A DNA stretch of 30,499 nt from Conidiobolus coronatus NRRL 28638. Its lineage: Eukaryota; Entomophthoromycota; Entomophthoromycetes; Entomophthorales; Conidiobolaceae. Shown piece after piece: positions 21,834-30,499 of the stretch (positions within the stretch are counted from its first letter, which is position 1; each line of letters starts with the position of its first letter). The translations under genes were made by a program, and so were the position numbers. The notes beneath the pieces were generated by a model, which saw nothing but the letters and a program-made list of their open reading frames with translations, searched no databases and was not told where the DNA came from. The stretch spans positions 86,948 to 117,446 of the forward strand of contig KQ964437.1 of the NCBI GenBank assembly GCA_001566745.1, written 5' to 3'.

Positions 21834-23675
21834 ATGGATTTATCAGACTTTTTACCTAAGAAATTTAAATCAAGCTCAGATTCTAAAGATAAGAATGAAA
21901 GTAGCTCAAAGAATAAACTTACGAAAGATAATATTGACTTGAACGCTTTTCTCCCAACTGAATTTGGGAAAAAAAAATCCGAAAAGAAATACTATAATAA
22001 GAAATATGAGAATAATTTAGATACCCAATCTGCTAATAGCGCTAAAGAAGATATTTCAAGCTCGAGTAAAATTAACTCAGAAACTAGAGAAGAAGAAAAA
22101 ATAGAACATAGCCAAGCCCAAGAAACAACATTTCCAAGAAATAATATAGCATCTCAAAAACCAGATAATTCAAATTCCGACGATGAAACTGATGAAGATG
22201 ATTATGATCCTTTAGAAGATTTCGAACCTTTACCAATAACAAATATGGCTAAACTGGCAAGCGGAAGTAAAGCAATTTCAGCAATGGCAATTGATCCATC
22301 AGGATCAAGAATGATAACAGGAGATTACGCATACGATTTAAAATTCTATGATTTTAATGGCATGGACTCCACTTTAAGGCCTTTTAAAGAAATAGAACCT
22401 TCTGAAGGGAATCGAATTAAAGACTTGAAATTTTCACTTTCTGGTGGTCATATTTTATTAGCACCTGGAAATTCACAAGCAAAAATATTGGACAGGGATG
22501 GAAAAGAAGTTGAGCAGTGTATTAAGGGTGATATGTATTTGAGGGATTTAAAACTGACTATGGGGCATATTGGAGAGTTAACTTGCTGCCAATGGCATCC
22601 AACTGATCATTACACATATCTAACTGCTTCAGAAGATGGCACAGTTAGAGTTTGGGAAGTTGAGTCTCCAAGAAAGCAAAAAAGCATTATTATAATTAAA
22701 TCAGGCCCTAGAGCCCAGCGTTCAGTTGTAACCGCTGCTTCATTTTCTCAAGATGGTAAATATATTGCTGCCGCTTCAAGAGATGGTGCTTTAGCACTTT
22801 GGCCCAGTAATGGACCCTTCATATCCCCTTCTCACAAGTTAGAAAAAGCTCATGAGCAAAACACAGATACTAGTCACATTTTATTTTCCCAAATGGAACA
22901 TAATCTATATACTCGAGGCGGGGACGGCACAGTAAAGCTTTGGGATATTAGAAATTTCAAATCTCCAGTTTTAAGGGCATCAAATCTTCCCACTAATTAC
23001 AGCGAAACTAATCTTATTTTTAGCCCTGACGAGAAACTAATCGTTACTGGTAGCTCAGGACTAAAAGCTGGTGAGCCTGGTCGTCTAAATTTCCTGGATA
23101 AAACTTCATTAGAAATTGTTAAGTCATTTGAAGTTGGGTCAAGCAGTGTAATCAAATCTTTTTGGCATCCTACTCTTAATCAAATTGCCACTGGTAGCGG
23201 TGATGGTTCATTAAACCTATTTTATGACCCTGAGCATAGTAAGAAAGGTGCACTTCTTTGTGTTAATCGTCAACCTCGTAAAATCCAAGTTGATGAAATT
23301 TCATATGATCCTTATATCATCACTCCTGATGATGATAAAGAAATCGTCGAACTTCCAAAGAGAGTCAAAACAAAGAAAAGAAGCGATCCTGTTGCTTCTC
23401 AAAGACCCGATTTGCCTGTTAATGGCCAAGGCCATGGTGGTCGTGTAGGAACGAACTACACTAATTTCATGATGAAGCACTTGATGAAAGATAACACTCG
23501 CTTTGAAGATCCCAGAGAGGCTATTCTCAGACATGCAAAGGCAGCTGAAGAAAATCCATTCTGGGTAGCACCTGCTTATCAGCAAACTCAGCCTAAAGCT
23601 CTATTTAACGAAAATGAAGAACAGGAGCCTAAAAAAGAAAGAAAAACTGGCGACAATTCCGAAAAATCTGCATAA
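21834..23675 (+). CDS. WDR70: WD40 repeat protein, WDR70 family
   Basis: An intronless gene of 613 residues, near the length of animal WDR70. A charged, Ser/Lys-rich N-terminus carries two copies of a DL-x2-FLP-x2-F motif (residues 2-12 and 35-44). An acidic stretch (about 116-131) ends in the family segment YDPLEDFEPLPITNMAKL. WD40 blades follow from about residue 145 to 480, for example SAMAIDPSGSRMITGDYAYD, CCQWHPTDHYTYLTASEDGT and LYTRGGDGTVKLWDIR. The C-terminal signature EDPREAILRHAKAAEENPFW at about 562-581, followed by VAPAYQQTQPK, is diagnostic for WDR70. In human and fission yeast WDR70 acts with the CRL4/DDB1 ubiquitin ligase in histone H2B ubiquitination and DNA end resection; the same nuclear role here is inferred from homology. 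Confidence 0.95.
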   Translation: MDLSDFLPKKFKSSSDSKDKNESSSKNKLTKDNIDLNAFLPTEFGKKKSEKKYYNKKYENNLDTQSANSAKEDISSSSKINSETREEEKIEHSQAQETTFPRNNIASQKPDNSNSDDETDEDDYDPLEDFEPLPITNMAKLASGSKAISAMAIDPSGSRMITGDYAYDLKFYDFNGMDSTLRPFKEIEPSEGNRIKDLKFSLSGGHILLAPGNSQAKILDRDGKEVEQCIKGDMYLRDLKLTMGHIGELTCCQWHPTDHYTYLTASEDGTVRVWEVESPRKQKSIIIIKSGPRAQRSVVTAASFSQDGKYIAAASRDGALALWPSNGPFISPSHKLEKAHEQNTDTSHILFSQMEHNLYTRGGDGTVKLWDIRNFKSPVLRASNLPTNYSETNLIFSPDEKLIVTGSSGLKAGEPGRLNFLDKTSLEIVKSFEVGSSSVIKSFWHPTLNQIATGSGDGSLNLFYDPEHSKKGALLCVNRQPRKIQVDEISYDPYIITPDDDKEIVELPKRVKTKKRSDPVASQRPDLPVNGQGHGGRVGTNYTNFMMKHLMKDNTRFEDPREAILRHAKAAEENPFWVAPAYQQTQPKALFNENEEQEPKKERKTGDNSEKSA

Positions 23676-25351
23676 TCAGCTGTATAAATAATAAAAACTC
23701 TGCAAAACTTATTATATTTTTATATGGTCAAAGTTTTGAAAAATGAGATAAATACCCTTTTAAATTTAAGCTATATTTCAAACTATTTTGATAGGGAACA
23801 AATTGCCTTATTCTAACTCATTTCCTCAAAACTTTACCCATAATACCGAATATATCCAAATTGAATGAATTATATTGATTGATTTATTTTGAAAATCACT
23901 GCAGCTTACTTTTAATATATTTTCTGAAGCTGATAGCGTACTTTATCAAAAATATAGACAAGAAGCGCACATATGTCAATCTCAATCTCCTTTTCCTTAA
24001 GCAATAGAGACAGAAATAGGCTGTATCAACTATGAGAGCGTATTTTAAAATCCACTAAATTAAGCACCAACTGTTACAAAATAAACTTGATAGTTTAGCT
24101 TAATTAAAAATTTATTTGGATAAGATTAAATTGCTATTGTTAAAATATATTTATATTGCTTCTCCATTTAATAGCATGCATTAAAAGTGTTAATCATACT
24201 TATAACACAAGCGACCCTTATAATATGATGTTAAATAATGATGAACAGATAATAGCAATGCAAAAATAATAAAATTAATAAAAATTAATAATTCGTTGGG
24301 GAAACTGCGGGTTAAAGAGATTATAATTGATAAGGGAAATTTAGCTCATTGTCACAACTAAATGAGAATTAATTGCTAGGAAACGGTAGTTCGATTCATT
24401 TTGTTCCACAAAGAATCTGATTGGCTTAGGCTACCAGTCAGATGATATTTAAGTTCTTTATTTTTTTTCTCTCCCATTTACTTTTGGACTTGGTCATTTT
24501 TATAATTTCCACAATAGGGAATAGGATTATCAAACGTCGATAAAAATCTAATTTTAAGCGTTATTAATCTAAGTTGGATTGATACGATACAGCCGTGATA
24601 ATTATTCCTTTTGGCTTGTTGCATAATAAAATCAAAAGAGAGTTAGATTGAAGTAAAAACCTGTTGGGCTGATGAAGCTATATGAATAACAAATACAAGT
24701 AAAATAAATAATACCTATATAAAGACTAGCGATCAAATAAAATTATGCGAACATAGGTGCAGCCAATCAATAATTAAATTTTAAGGATTTGTTGGCTAAC
24801 AGGGGAGCGAGTTTTGCTAAATTTGGGTAAAAATTTAATGTACAGAATACTCTGTTATTCATGTTTCCACACCCGCATCTATAACAGGATTTTTATATGA
24901 TTTTATTGTTTGTTTTGAATTTAAACGTCTGTTCATACTTGTTGTGGAGCTGTGATCATCCATGAGTCACTGTAAATATTCAATTGCACAAGCTAAAATG
25001 AGGTAATACATATGTAGTAAAAATCAATTTCTGGATATTTAAAATCTGCAAATAAAGGGTTAATATAAAATGGCTAATGATCTCTAATCTTACATTTTTT
25101 AACTGACATCTACGCTTAAATTCAATAACTTTTAGCTAATATTATTGTTTTGATAAATTTAACACTACTTCACTTAATTACCTATACTTTCGTTCCTAAA
25201 CCGTAATAAGCAACTTAAGCGGGGAATTTTATACTAGTTTTACTCTTTTATTATTGTTGTTGTATTTTTATTCAAGTCGCCATTGTTTTTTCGTCCTAAT
25301 TTATATAAAAACATCTCTCATAGTCTCTAGTTTTGTTTATATTCACTAAAA
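23676..25351. other. Intergenic region, 1.7 kb
   Basis: AT-rich DNA lies between WDR70 and the DENND6-type gene, both on the plus strand. I searched both strands for tRNA-like T-loops, snRNA cores and coding exons and found none I can support. The right end carries a pyrimidine-rich stretch and a TATA box before the next gene. Confidence 0.55.
25302..25310 (+). promoter_or_regulatory. TATA box of the DENND6-type gene
   Basis: TATATAAAA lies 42-50 bp before the start codon at 25352, within a C/T-rich context (TCTCTCATAGTCTC follows). The spacing resembles that of the TATA box of the reductase gene at 15980. Confidence 0.45.
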
Positions 25352-27422
25352 ATGACCACAACTGCTGTAACACCTTTGTTCAGAAGTAACTCTACTTTCT
25401 CCACAATGAAAGAAAAAAGTTTAAAATCTAAAAGTCATATGGAAATCGATATATCGAGTCCAGGAATTCTTACAATCAATTCCATGCCTTGCTCGCCTTT
25501 AAATATCTATAGTAACGACAGCCAGGATAGCCAGGACTCAGAAAGTTCTTCAGATTACTGCTCGGCCAAATCTAGTCCAAGTCTAACACCTTACGAATTA
25601 CAACAAGAAGACTATTTTAGCAACTCTGACTTTACCCCTGAGCAGTTAAAAGCTCTCCACCGCTGGTGTTTTGCTTTTTGTGTAGTAAGATTTGATTTAG
25701 AAACTGGTCAAGCTTTGGATAGAATAGTCCCAGATTTTCCTTTAAGTGATAGCGAAAAAAATAATTTAAGTTTTTCGGCTTTTCCAGATACAAGAGTATT
25801 TGAAAGTGGCGATATGGTGTATCAATTCCGTATTAGAAATAATAACGCAGATGCAGATATTAAAACCGACGGCTTTTACTATTGTTACACATATTTCAAG
25901 CAAAAGAAAGATAGCAGAATTAGAAGAGGATATTATCAGGTAAAAATAGCTATATTTAAAATATATTTAAATTTACTAATGATATATTCTAGAAATCTCT
26001 AGTTTTAATTACTCCTTTACCTTTTTCTACAACTGTCGGTTTATTCACTTCAATTATTAGAACTGTTGGCTCAAAATACTTTGAATTAGATTACAAACAA
26101 ACTGACTCTAATTCTCCAAATCGCACAGCAGATATTTATTTAGATTCTGTATTGAGAAATATAGCTCAGTGGCCAGATTTCGAATTCTCTAAAAGTTTAG
26201 AGTTGCCCTTGTCTGGAAAAGTTTTAAGAGTTGAAACTCCAGATTCCAACAAACCTTCTTTACAGCTATTAGAAACCAGTCAGTTATCAGCTAACTCGTG
26301 TGAAGTGAGTGGCCAAGCTGAAATGGATATTCCCATTATGGCATCTGTTCCAGATATCGGCGCTCCTGGTCTACTCTTTCACTGGTGGGATAAATTGGAA
26401 GAGCTCTGGTCTATTTGGGAGCTTATGTTACTTGGAGAACCTCTAGTTGTTATGGGCCCAGATCCATCAACCTGTTCTCAAGTGATCACAGAGCTTTTAG
26501 ACCTCATTAAGCCTATACCGTATTGCGGTGATTATAGACCATACATAACTATTCAGGATCCCGATTTCAAGAGCTTTGCATCTAGAAATAGAGTTCCTCC
26601 AAATACCATAATTGGAGTAACTAATCCTCATTTTTCAGACGCTTTGGCTCATTGGCCTCACTGGATTCAAGTTGGAACAGGTCAACCTGCTGTTTCTAAC
26701 GGTTCAAAACGCCATCGCCATCGTGTAAATCATTCAAACCCATTCGCCGCATTTAATACCAATTCTAGATCTACAACTCCAAATGGAGGACTAAAGCAAG
26801 GTATTTACACTTCCAGAAAATCTTGTTTAATCCATGATTCTGCTGCTATTCGCAACTTAACATCTGCCTTGCTACAAGGAGATAGATCGGCTACTATTTT
26901 AAACAATAGATTGAGAAGATACTTTGGCGAATTAACTCAAAAATTCTTACTTCCTTTGAATCGCTATATGACAACTTTGTATCCTAGTCAAATTTCATGG
27001 AACTTAAATAGCTCAGTCCCAATCATGAACCCTTTAAGCCTGACGACTTCTTGAAATATTTATCCAGCCAAACTAAGACAGTATTCGGCACTAGCAAATC
27101 TGATTGGAATATAGAGCTTTACAAGCAATTCTTAAAATCAGGAAATTTTGCTACTTGGCTACATCAAACTCTAGAGTCTTGTGAACTTCAGCTCAAATTA
27201 CGTTATATTCAACACTTATGCACTGTAAATATTCAAGAATGGGTTAAGAATAAGCAAGAAATAGAAATTGTTGATGTTATCATGAAATTGAAAGATAGAC
27301 TGAGAGAAATTGAAAACTCAAACTATTTCAATACATCTAACGACACATGTATTAAGCAGCTAAAGAGTCAATTAGAGTGCTTAGTTGGCTACTTACCAAA
27401 CGATTTACAAGGTTTCCTTTAA
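25352..27422 (+). CDS. DENN-domain Rab guanine exchange factor, DENND6 family (frame disrupted)
   Basis: Exon 1 is 25352-25939 and exon 2 starts at 25993 after a 53-bp intron. A Ser-rich N-terminus of about 95 residues precedes the DENN region. Matches to DENND6 (FAM116/Afi1-like) include LHRWCFAFCVVRFDLETGQA, GYYQ-KSLVLITPLPF across the splice, LWSIWELMLLGEPLVVMGPD, YCGDYRPYITIQDPDFKSF, IIGVTNPHFSDALAHWPHWI and RRYFGELTQKFLLPLNRYM. The frame then breaks. The first frame ends at a TGA (27052-27054), while the conserved continuation PDDFLKYL...PNDLQGFL is one frame over, from about 27030 to 27422. One missing base near 27024-27035 explains it. With one base added the product would be 672 residues (human DENND6A has 608). 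In animals DENND6 activates Rab14 in endocytic recycling. Whether the break is real or a sequencing error cannot be decided here. Confidence 0.93.
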
Positions 27423-27500
27423 AATCAAAATTTGTAAAAAAAACTCACATTTATTTAATCGTATATACTACTAATAATCATTCTTTTCAATCAGCATCCC

Positions 27501-27552
27501 TTAATAATAATAATAATATTCTAATTAATCTAATTTATCATAATAATAATAA
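27501..27552. repeat. Two short TAA microsatellite runs
   Basis: Runs of about six and four TAA units lie at 27501-27518 and 27540-27552, just after the DENND6-type stop codon and probably in its 3' UTR. They look like ordinary simple repeats. Confidence 0.6.
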
Positions 27553-27701
27553 AAACATGAGCTAGTCTCTATTAATATAATAACTATTTGATTTATATAA
27601 CTCTATTCTATATAATATGCTGCTATTAGTTATCTAAAAATAATTATGATTATTGAATTGAATAGCTAAATAGATAACATTTATTATTTATAATATATTT
27701 A

Positions 27702-27983
27702 TTAACCATAGTTAACGGATTTTATAATACTACTCTCATCAATCTCTACACATAATCGATCCTCCACATAGTCGCAAGTGTATGCGTACCCAGGTTTAAT
27801 TACTCTACGATTCTCAGGCAAGTCACTCTCATAGACCTAAATATAAAATATAATATTAATAAGGATATTAATTAAAACTTAATAAAAACATACGTGGTTA
27901 TCTGTTCTTTGGAAATTATCTTCTTGACCAACTTCGATTAATGTTTTACCAACTAAGTGCTTATAATCATTTTCTGATGTCAT
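27702..27983 (-). CDS. I78-family peptidase inhibitor-like protein, copy 1
   Basis: Two exons, 27983-27894 and 27836-27702, with a 57-bp phase-0 intron, encode 74 residues. They are too short for a naive ORF scan but are confirmed by the paralogue at 29818-30102, with the same exon lengths and intron position. The N-terminal HLVGKTLIE and the C-terminal half (LPENRRVIKPG, then YTCDYVEDRLCVEIDE and a closing I-I-K-S-V) fit the I78 inhibitor pattern R-x-I-x-P-G ... T-x-D-Y-x-x-D-R-L-x-V-x-x-D-E. I78 proteins are small single-domain inhibitors; Aspergillus members inhibit elastase-type serine proteases. There is no signal peptide, so this product is probably cytosolic and the target may be an internal or vacuolar protease; that is inference. 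The promoter carries CRE, TATA and CCAAT motifs shared with copy 2. Confidence 0.8.
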
Positions 27984-28048
27984 TTTTAATACCAATTATC
28001 AAGTTTTATGTGAATAAGAAATTCTATATAAAAGTGCTTGAAAATTAG

Positions 28049-28056
28049 TTTATATA
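28049..28056 (-). promoter_or_regulatory. TATA box, inhibitor copy 1
   Basis: TATATAAA on the minus strand lies 66 bp upstream of the start codon at 27983. The paralogous promoter has the same octamer 64 bp upstream of its start. Confidence 0.6.
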
Positions 28057-28072
28057 GACTTAATATCCTCAT

Positions 28073-28080
28073 TGACGTCA
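28073..28080. promoter_or_regulatory. CRE palindrome TGACGTCA, inhibitor copy 1
   Basis: A perfect TGACGTCA octamer, the classic binding site of ATF/CREB-type bZIP factors, lies 90 bp upstream of the start codon. It contains a CpG in very AT-rich DNA and is conserved at the matching place in copy 2, which makes chance unlikely. Confidence 0.65.
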
Positions 28081-28113
28081 TTATTACTATTTAGATTAAA
28101 ATGGAAGTTGCTT

Positions 28114-28118
28114 ATTGG
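28114..28118 (-). promoter_or_regulatory. CCAAT box, inhibitor copy 1
   Basis: CCAAT on the minus strand (ACCAATAAG context) lies 131 bp upstream of the start codon and is conserved in the copy 2 promoter at 30232-30236. The HAP/NF-Y complex is the usual fungal binder. Confidence 0.45.
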
Positions 28119-28220
28119 TAAATTAGTATTGCTTGTATCCTCAATTGTTAAAATGAGGTAGCTTATCAAGCCAAAACATAAAAATACTTGTAACTGAAAC
28201 CACCAAAGTTTTACGCAGAC

Positions 28221-29817
28221 CTAGTAGATACTTCTCTAAGCATTCGCTGTATTTCAAGTTATTTTTAGAAAATAGTGGTTATATTATCTTGAAATTGTCA
28301 TAAGCTATTATCACTTGATGCTATGAAACAATCGAAAGTATCATCGAATTAAAACATATTGCAGATTTTACGCAGCTGGTATTTTAAACTATTTATATTT
28401 CTTTTTTGCACCAAAATTTGATAATTTAAAAACTAAAAAGCTAAAAATCTAGAACAATGTTAATTATATGCTATTTTAAGTTAACTCTTGTTTATTCTAT
28501 ATATCAGCTTCCCTCTCACAAGTTTTAATCAAGCACTAATTAAATACTAATAAAGAAAATAAGATAATATGCATATTCTTGCTAAATTTTCAAACTTATC
28601 CATTCAGATACATCCTATAAAAATAACTGCTAATACAGCTTTTATAAATGAGTAGTTTAATGACTGTGCCCGATTTAGCACTAGATATCATTGGATATAT
28701 AGCAATATAGACAATATTATAATTCTAAATCCATGCCTCTCATATAACACATTTTTAAAATCAGCAATTGTCAAATTTTTGTGACCTGCAAATTAAAGTT
28801 ATTAAATTTTAAATATTTGTGATGTTATCTAGATCATATTAAATGAATGAAATTTGTGCTATCAACGAGTAAAATTGAAACTTTAATTTTATGGCCAAAA
28901 GAGATTTCTAATTCTAATAATAATAGCCAAATATCATTGTAAAATGAAGTCAAGTAAATGGCGAAAGCTCATATTGTCCATAATTCGCTTCTTTCTAATG
29001 TTATAAAAACGAATGTATTAAATCTAATATAGCTTCAATATCAATAAACAAAGTTAATTATCAATAGCTTAAGTTATTACTATATTGAAAAAACTATAAT
29101 GAATAACTAAAATTAGCACAACAAATAAAACTAATAAAGCTAGTAAATAAGATAAAATTATAACTGAAGGAATCCTATAAATATCGGGGTTAAGAGATAA
29201 GCTGGTGCAAATTATATAGAATTTGGATTCAAATATACAACTTCTTACTTTAAAGCTATGATAAAAGAAATGTAAATGTATGTTAATTAAATATTCTAGC
29301 AGTTTATGTATTAAATAATGTATAATCAACTAGAGTAGTTTGTAAGCTACTGCTTAAGAAAACGCGTTTTAAATCAAAGGCATCAAAAAGTTATCACTTA
29401 TTTAAATGCGCATACTTACTATTGATTATAATTCTATTAGCATTCACTTAATAATATATATACCTTATTAAATATTTTTTAAATGTGCAGCTAAAATATT
29501 AAAGAATCTTTATATCAGTATTACTTTGTATAAATTATTAATATTAACTTTTATCTAATATAGTGATGCTAAAACGATCTAAAGCAAAATGTAAAGTATT
29601 AATTATTTTAATATTGCAAATCAAAGACTATCTTAACGAAAAAATTTATCATAATAAAATAGACTTTAGCCAATATCTTCTGGTACAATAGTTATTAAGC
29701 TAGATTTATTACAATTCAGTCCTACAACCCGTATATTGTATTAAGACCCTGTGATAGGGAATAGAATAAGTTATAAGATACTATTATATTAATATCGCTA
29801 GTTCTCAATATCATTTA
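28221..29817. other. Region between the two inhibitor genes, 1.6 kb
   Basis: AT-rich DNA without a supported gene. A hydrophobic 86-codon open frame on the minus strand (29069-29329) has the composition expected of AT-rich noncoding DNA, lacks family features and is not called. I see no third inhibitor copy and no transposon ends. Confidence 0.5.
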
Positions 29818-30102
29818 TTAGCCATTCATAACTGCTCTAATAACGTTGTTCTCATCAACTCCTATGCGTAAACGTTCCTCCCTAAACTCACAAGTGTAAC
29901 AATTATCAGGTTTCTCTACTCTACTAGGTTCAGGTAATTCGCTCTCTAAAACCTAAATATAAAAGTATAAATATTAATATAAATATTAATTAAAGCTATA
30001 TAAAATACATACGTGGTCATCTGTTCTTTGAAATCCAGCTTCTTTGTCAGCTTCGATTAATGTTTTGCCTACTAAGTGTTGATAATTATCTGCTGATGTC
30101 AT
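29818..30102 (-). CDS. I78-family peptidase inhibitor-like protein, copy 2
   Basis: Two exons, 30102-30013 and 29952-29818, with a 60-bp phase-0 intron, encode 74 residues. By my count 41 of 74 residues are identical to copy 1. The N-terminal module (HLVGKTLIEA, FQRTDDHV) is best conserved. The I78 core is LPEPSRVEKP, then YTCEFREERLRIGVDENNVI. Relative to copy 1 it has lost the Gly of the PG pair (now PD), and T-x-D-Y has become T-x-E-F; Cys and charge positions also differ around the putative reactive segment, so the two could have different targets. No signal peptide is visible. The upstream region repeats the CRE, TATA and CCAAT elements of copy 1 at nearly the same spacing, which predicts co-regulation. 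Family assignment is from pattern recognition only. Confidence 0.77.
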
Positions 30103-30165
30103 TTTAATTAGTTAATTTTTAAATTTTTGTAAAATAGTTTAATCTTTACAAGGAACTAAGATTAG

Positions 30166-30173
30166 TTTATATA
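30166..30173 (-). promoter_or_regulatory. TATA box, inhibitor copy 2
   Basis: TATATAAA on the minus strand lies 64 bp upstream of the start codon at 30102, matching the position in copy 1. Confidence 0.6.
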
Positions 30174-30190
30174 ATACTTATTTCCTCAAC

Positions 30191-30198
30191 TGACGTCA
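30191..30198. promoter_or_regulatory. CRE palindrome TGACGTCA, inhibitor copy 2
   Basis: A perfect TGACGTCA lies 89 bp upstream of the start codon, against 90 bp in copy 1. The bases around it have diverged between copies while the octamer is unchanged, which suggests selection. Confidence 0.65.
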
Positions 30199-30231
30199 TC
30201 GTTACAATTTAAATCAAAGTGGAAGTTACCT

Positions 30232-30236
30232 ATTGG
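30232..30236 (-). promoter_or_regulatory. CCAAT box, inhibitor copy 2
   Basis: CCAAT on the minus strand (GCCAATAGG context) lies 130 bp upstream of the start codon, the counterpart of 28114-28118. Confidence 0.45.
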
Positions 30237-30499
30237 CACAATTAGCATTACTTGTATCCTCAATTATTAAATGAAATAGCTTAAAAAGTCATGACATAAA
30301 ATTACTCGCAATTTAAACTATCAAAGTTTTGCGCAACATAAAATATACTATACTAAAACGATAATACTATAGTTTATTATTTATTTTACCATTGCAAACT
30401 GAGGGTTGGTTTAATAAACTTATCATTTATAATAAACACTAACTTTCTTTTTCTGATATAATCATTTTTGAATTAAATTTATTTTATTTCAGTCATACA

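Larger units (their letters stand above)
27702..28220 (-). repeat. Duplicated inhibitor block, copy 1 (gene plus upstream region)
   Basis: Coding sequence, intron position and about 230 bp of upstream DNA match the block at 29818-30330 in the same orientation. Shared upstream stretches include TTGTATCCTCAATT and CAAAGTTTT. The right limit is approximate. Confidence 0.75.
29818..30330 (-). repeat. Duplicated inhibitor block, copy 2
   Basis: Direct-repeat partner of 27702-28220, about 2.1 kb away in the same orientation. Similarity upstream of the gene fades near 30330; beyond it, to the window end, I see nothing recognisable. Confidence 0.75.

Noticed and set aside
24300-24440. Possible tRNA-like T-arm (AGTTCGATTC) near 24390
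   Set aside because: No matching acceptor, D or anticodon arms at the right distances.
26979-27016. 38-bp intron (GTATCC...CTCAG) that would bridge the two DENND6 frames
   Set aside because: Shorter than all 39 other introns and would delete a segment whose length matches the human protein exactly; a one-base indel explains the data better.
29069-29329. 86-codon hydrophobic frame that looks like a membrane peptide
   Set aside because: Composition-driven; no start context, no paralogue, no family; not supported as a gene.
1-30499. CRISPR arrays, prokaryotic operons, transposons, viral insertions
   Set aside because: Spliced eukaryotic genes throughout; no spaced direct repeats, terminal repeats, transposase, integrase or viral domains seen.

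Overview
The window is AT-rich eukaryotic DNA with protein genes interrupted by very short GT-AG introns. I resolved 39 introns, all 46-60 bp. The gene set (PHO85-type kinase, LSM1, PRP31, I78 peptidase inhibitors, a Dbl-type RhoGEF), the low GC and the intron style suggest an early-diverging filamentous fungus. An Entomophthoromycotina-like (Conidiobolus-type) source fits, but that is inference and not proven by any single marker.

Layout, left to right. A LEA_2-domain membrane protein (+, 1429-2255). Splicing factor PRP31 (-, 3254-4909). Protein farnesyl/geranylgeranyl transferase alpha subunit (-, 5422-6769, 8 exons). A 1072-residue helical protein I could not identify (-, 6991-10742), whose first intron contains an assembly gap with a falsely duplicated 70-bp flank. 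A Dbl-homology RhoGEF with a PH domain and two further related beta-rich modules (+, 11712-14703). A steroid 5-alpha-reductase family enzyme (+, 16028-16946). LSM1 (+, 17248-17667). V-ATPase subunit H (-, 17906-19690, 10 exons). A PHO85/CDK5-type cyclin-dependent kinase (-, 20110-21294, 7 exons), divergent from a WDR70-type WD40 protein (+, 21834-23675). A DENND6-type Rab GEF (+, 25352-27422) carrying a one-base frame disruption. Last, two tandem 74-residue I78-family peptidase inhibitor genes (-, 27702-27983 and 29818-30102).

Most genes are conserved housekeeping functions: splicing, mRNA decay, prenylation, vacuolar acidification, cell-cycle/phosphate signalling and membrane traffic. They show no operon-like logic. 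The exception is the right end, where the two inhibitor genes sit inside a duplicated block of about 510 bp. Their upstream regions share a perfect TGACGTCA (CRE) palindrome, a TATATAAA box and a CCAAT box at almost identical distances from both start codons. This looks like a small co-regulated accessory family and is the most promising place for new biology here. The intergenic stretches (0.3-1.7 kb) are very AT-rich; I saw no tRNA, rRNA, snRNA, transposon or CRISPR signature in them.
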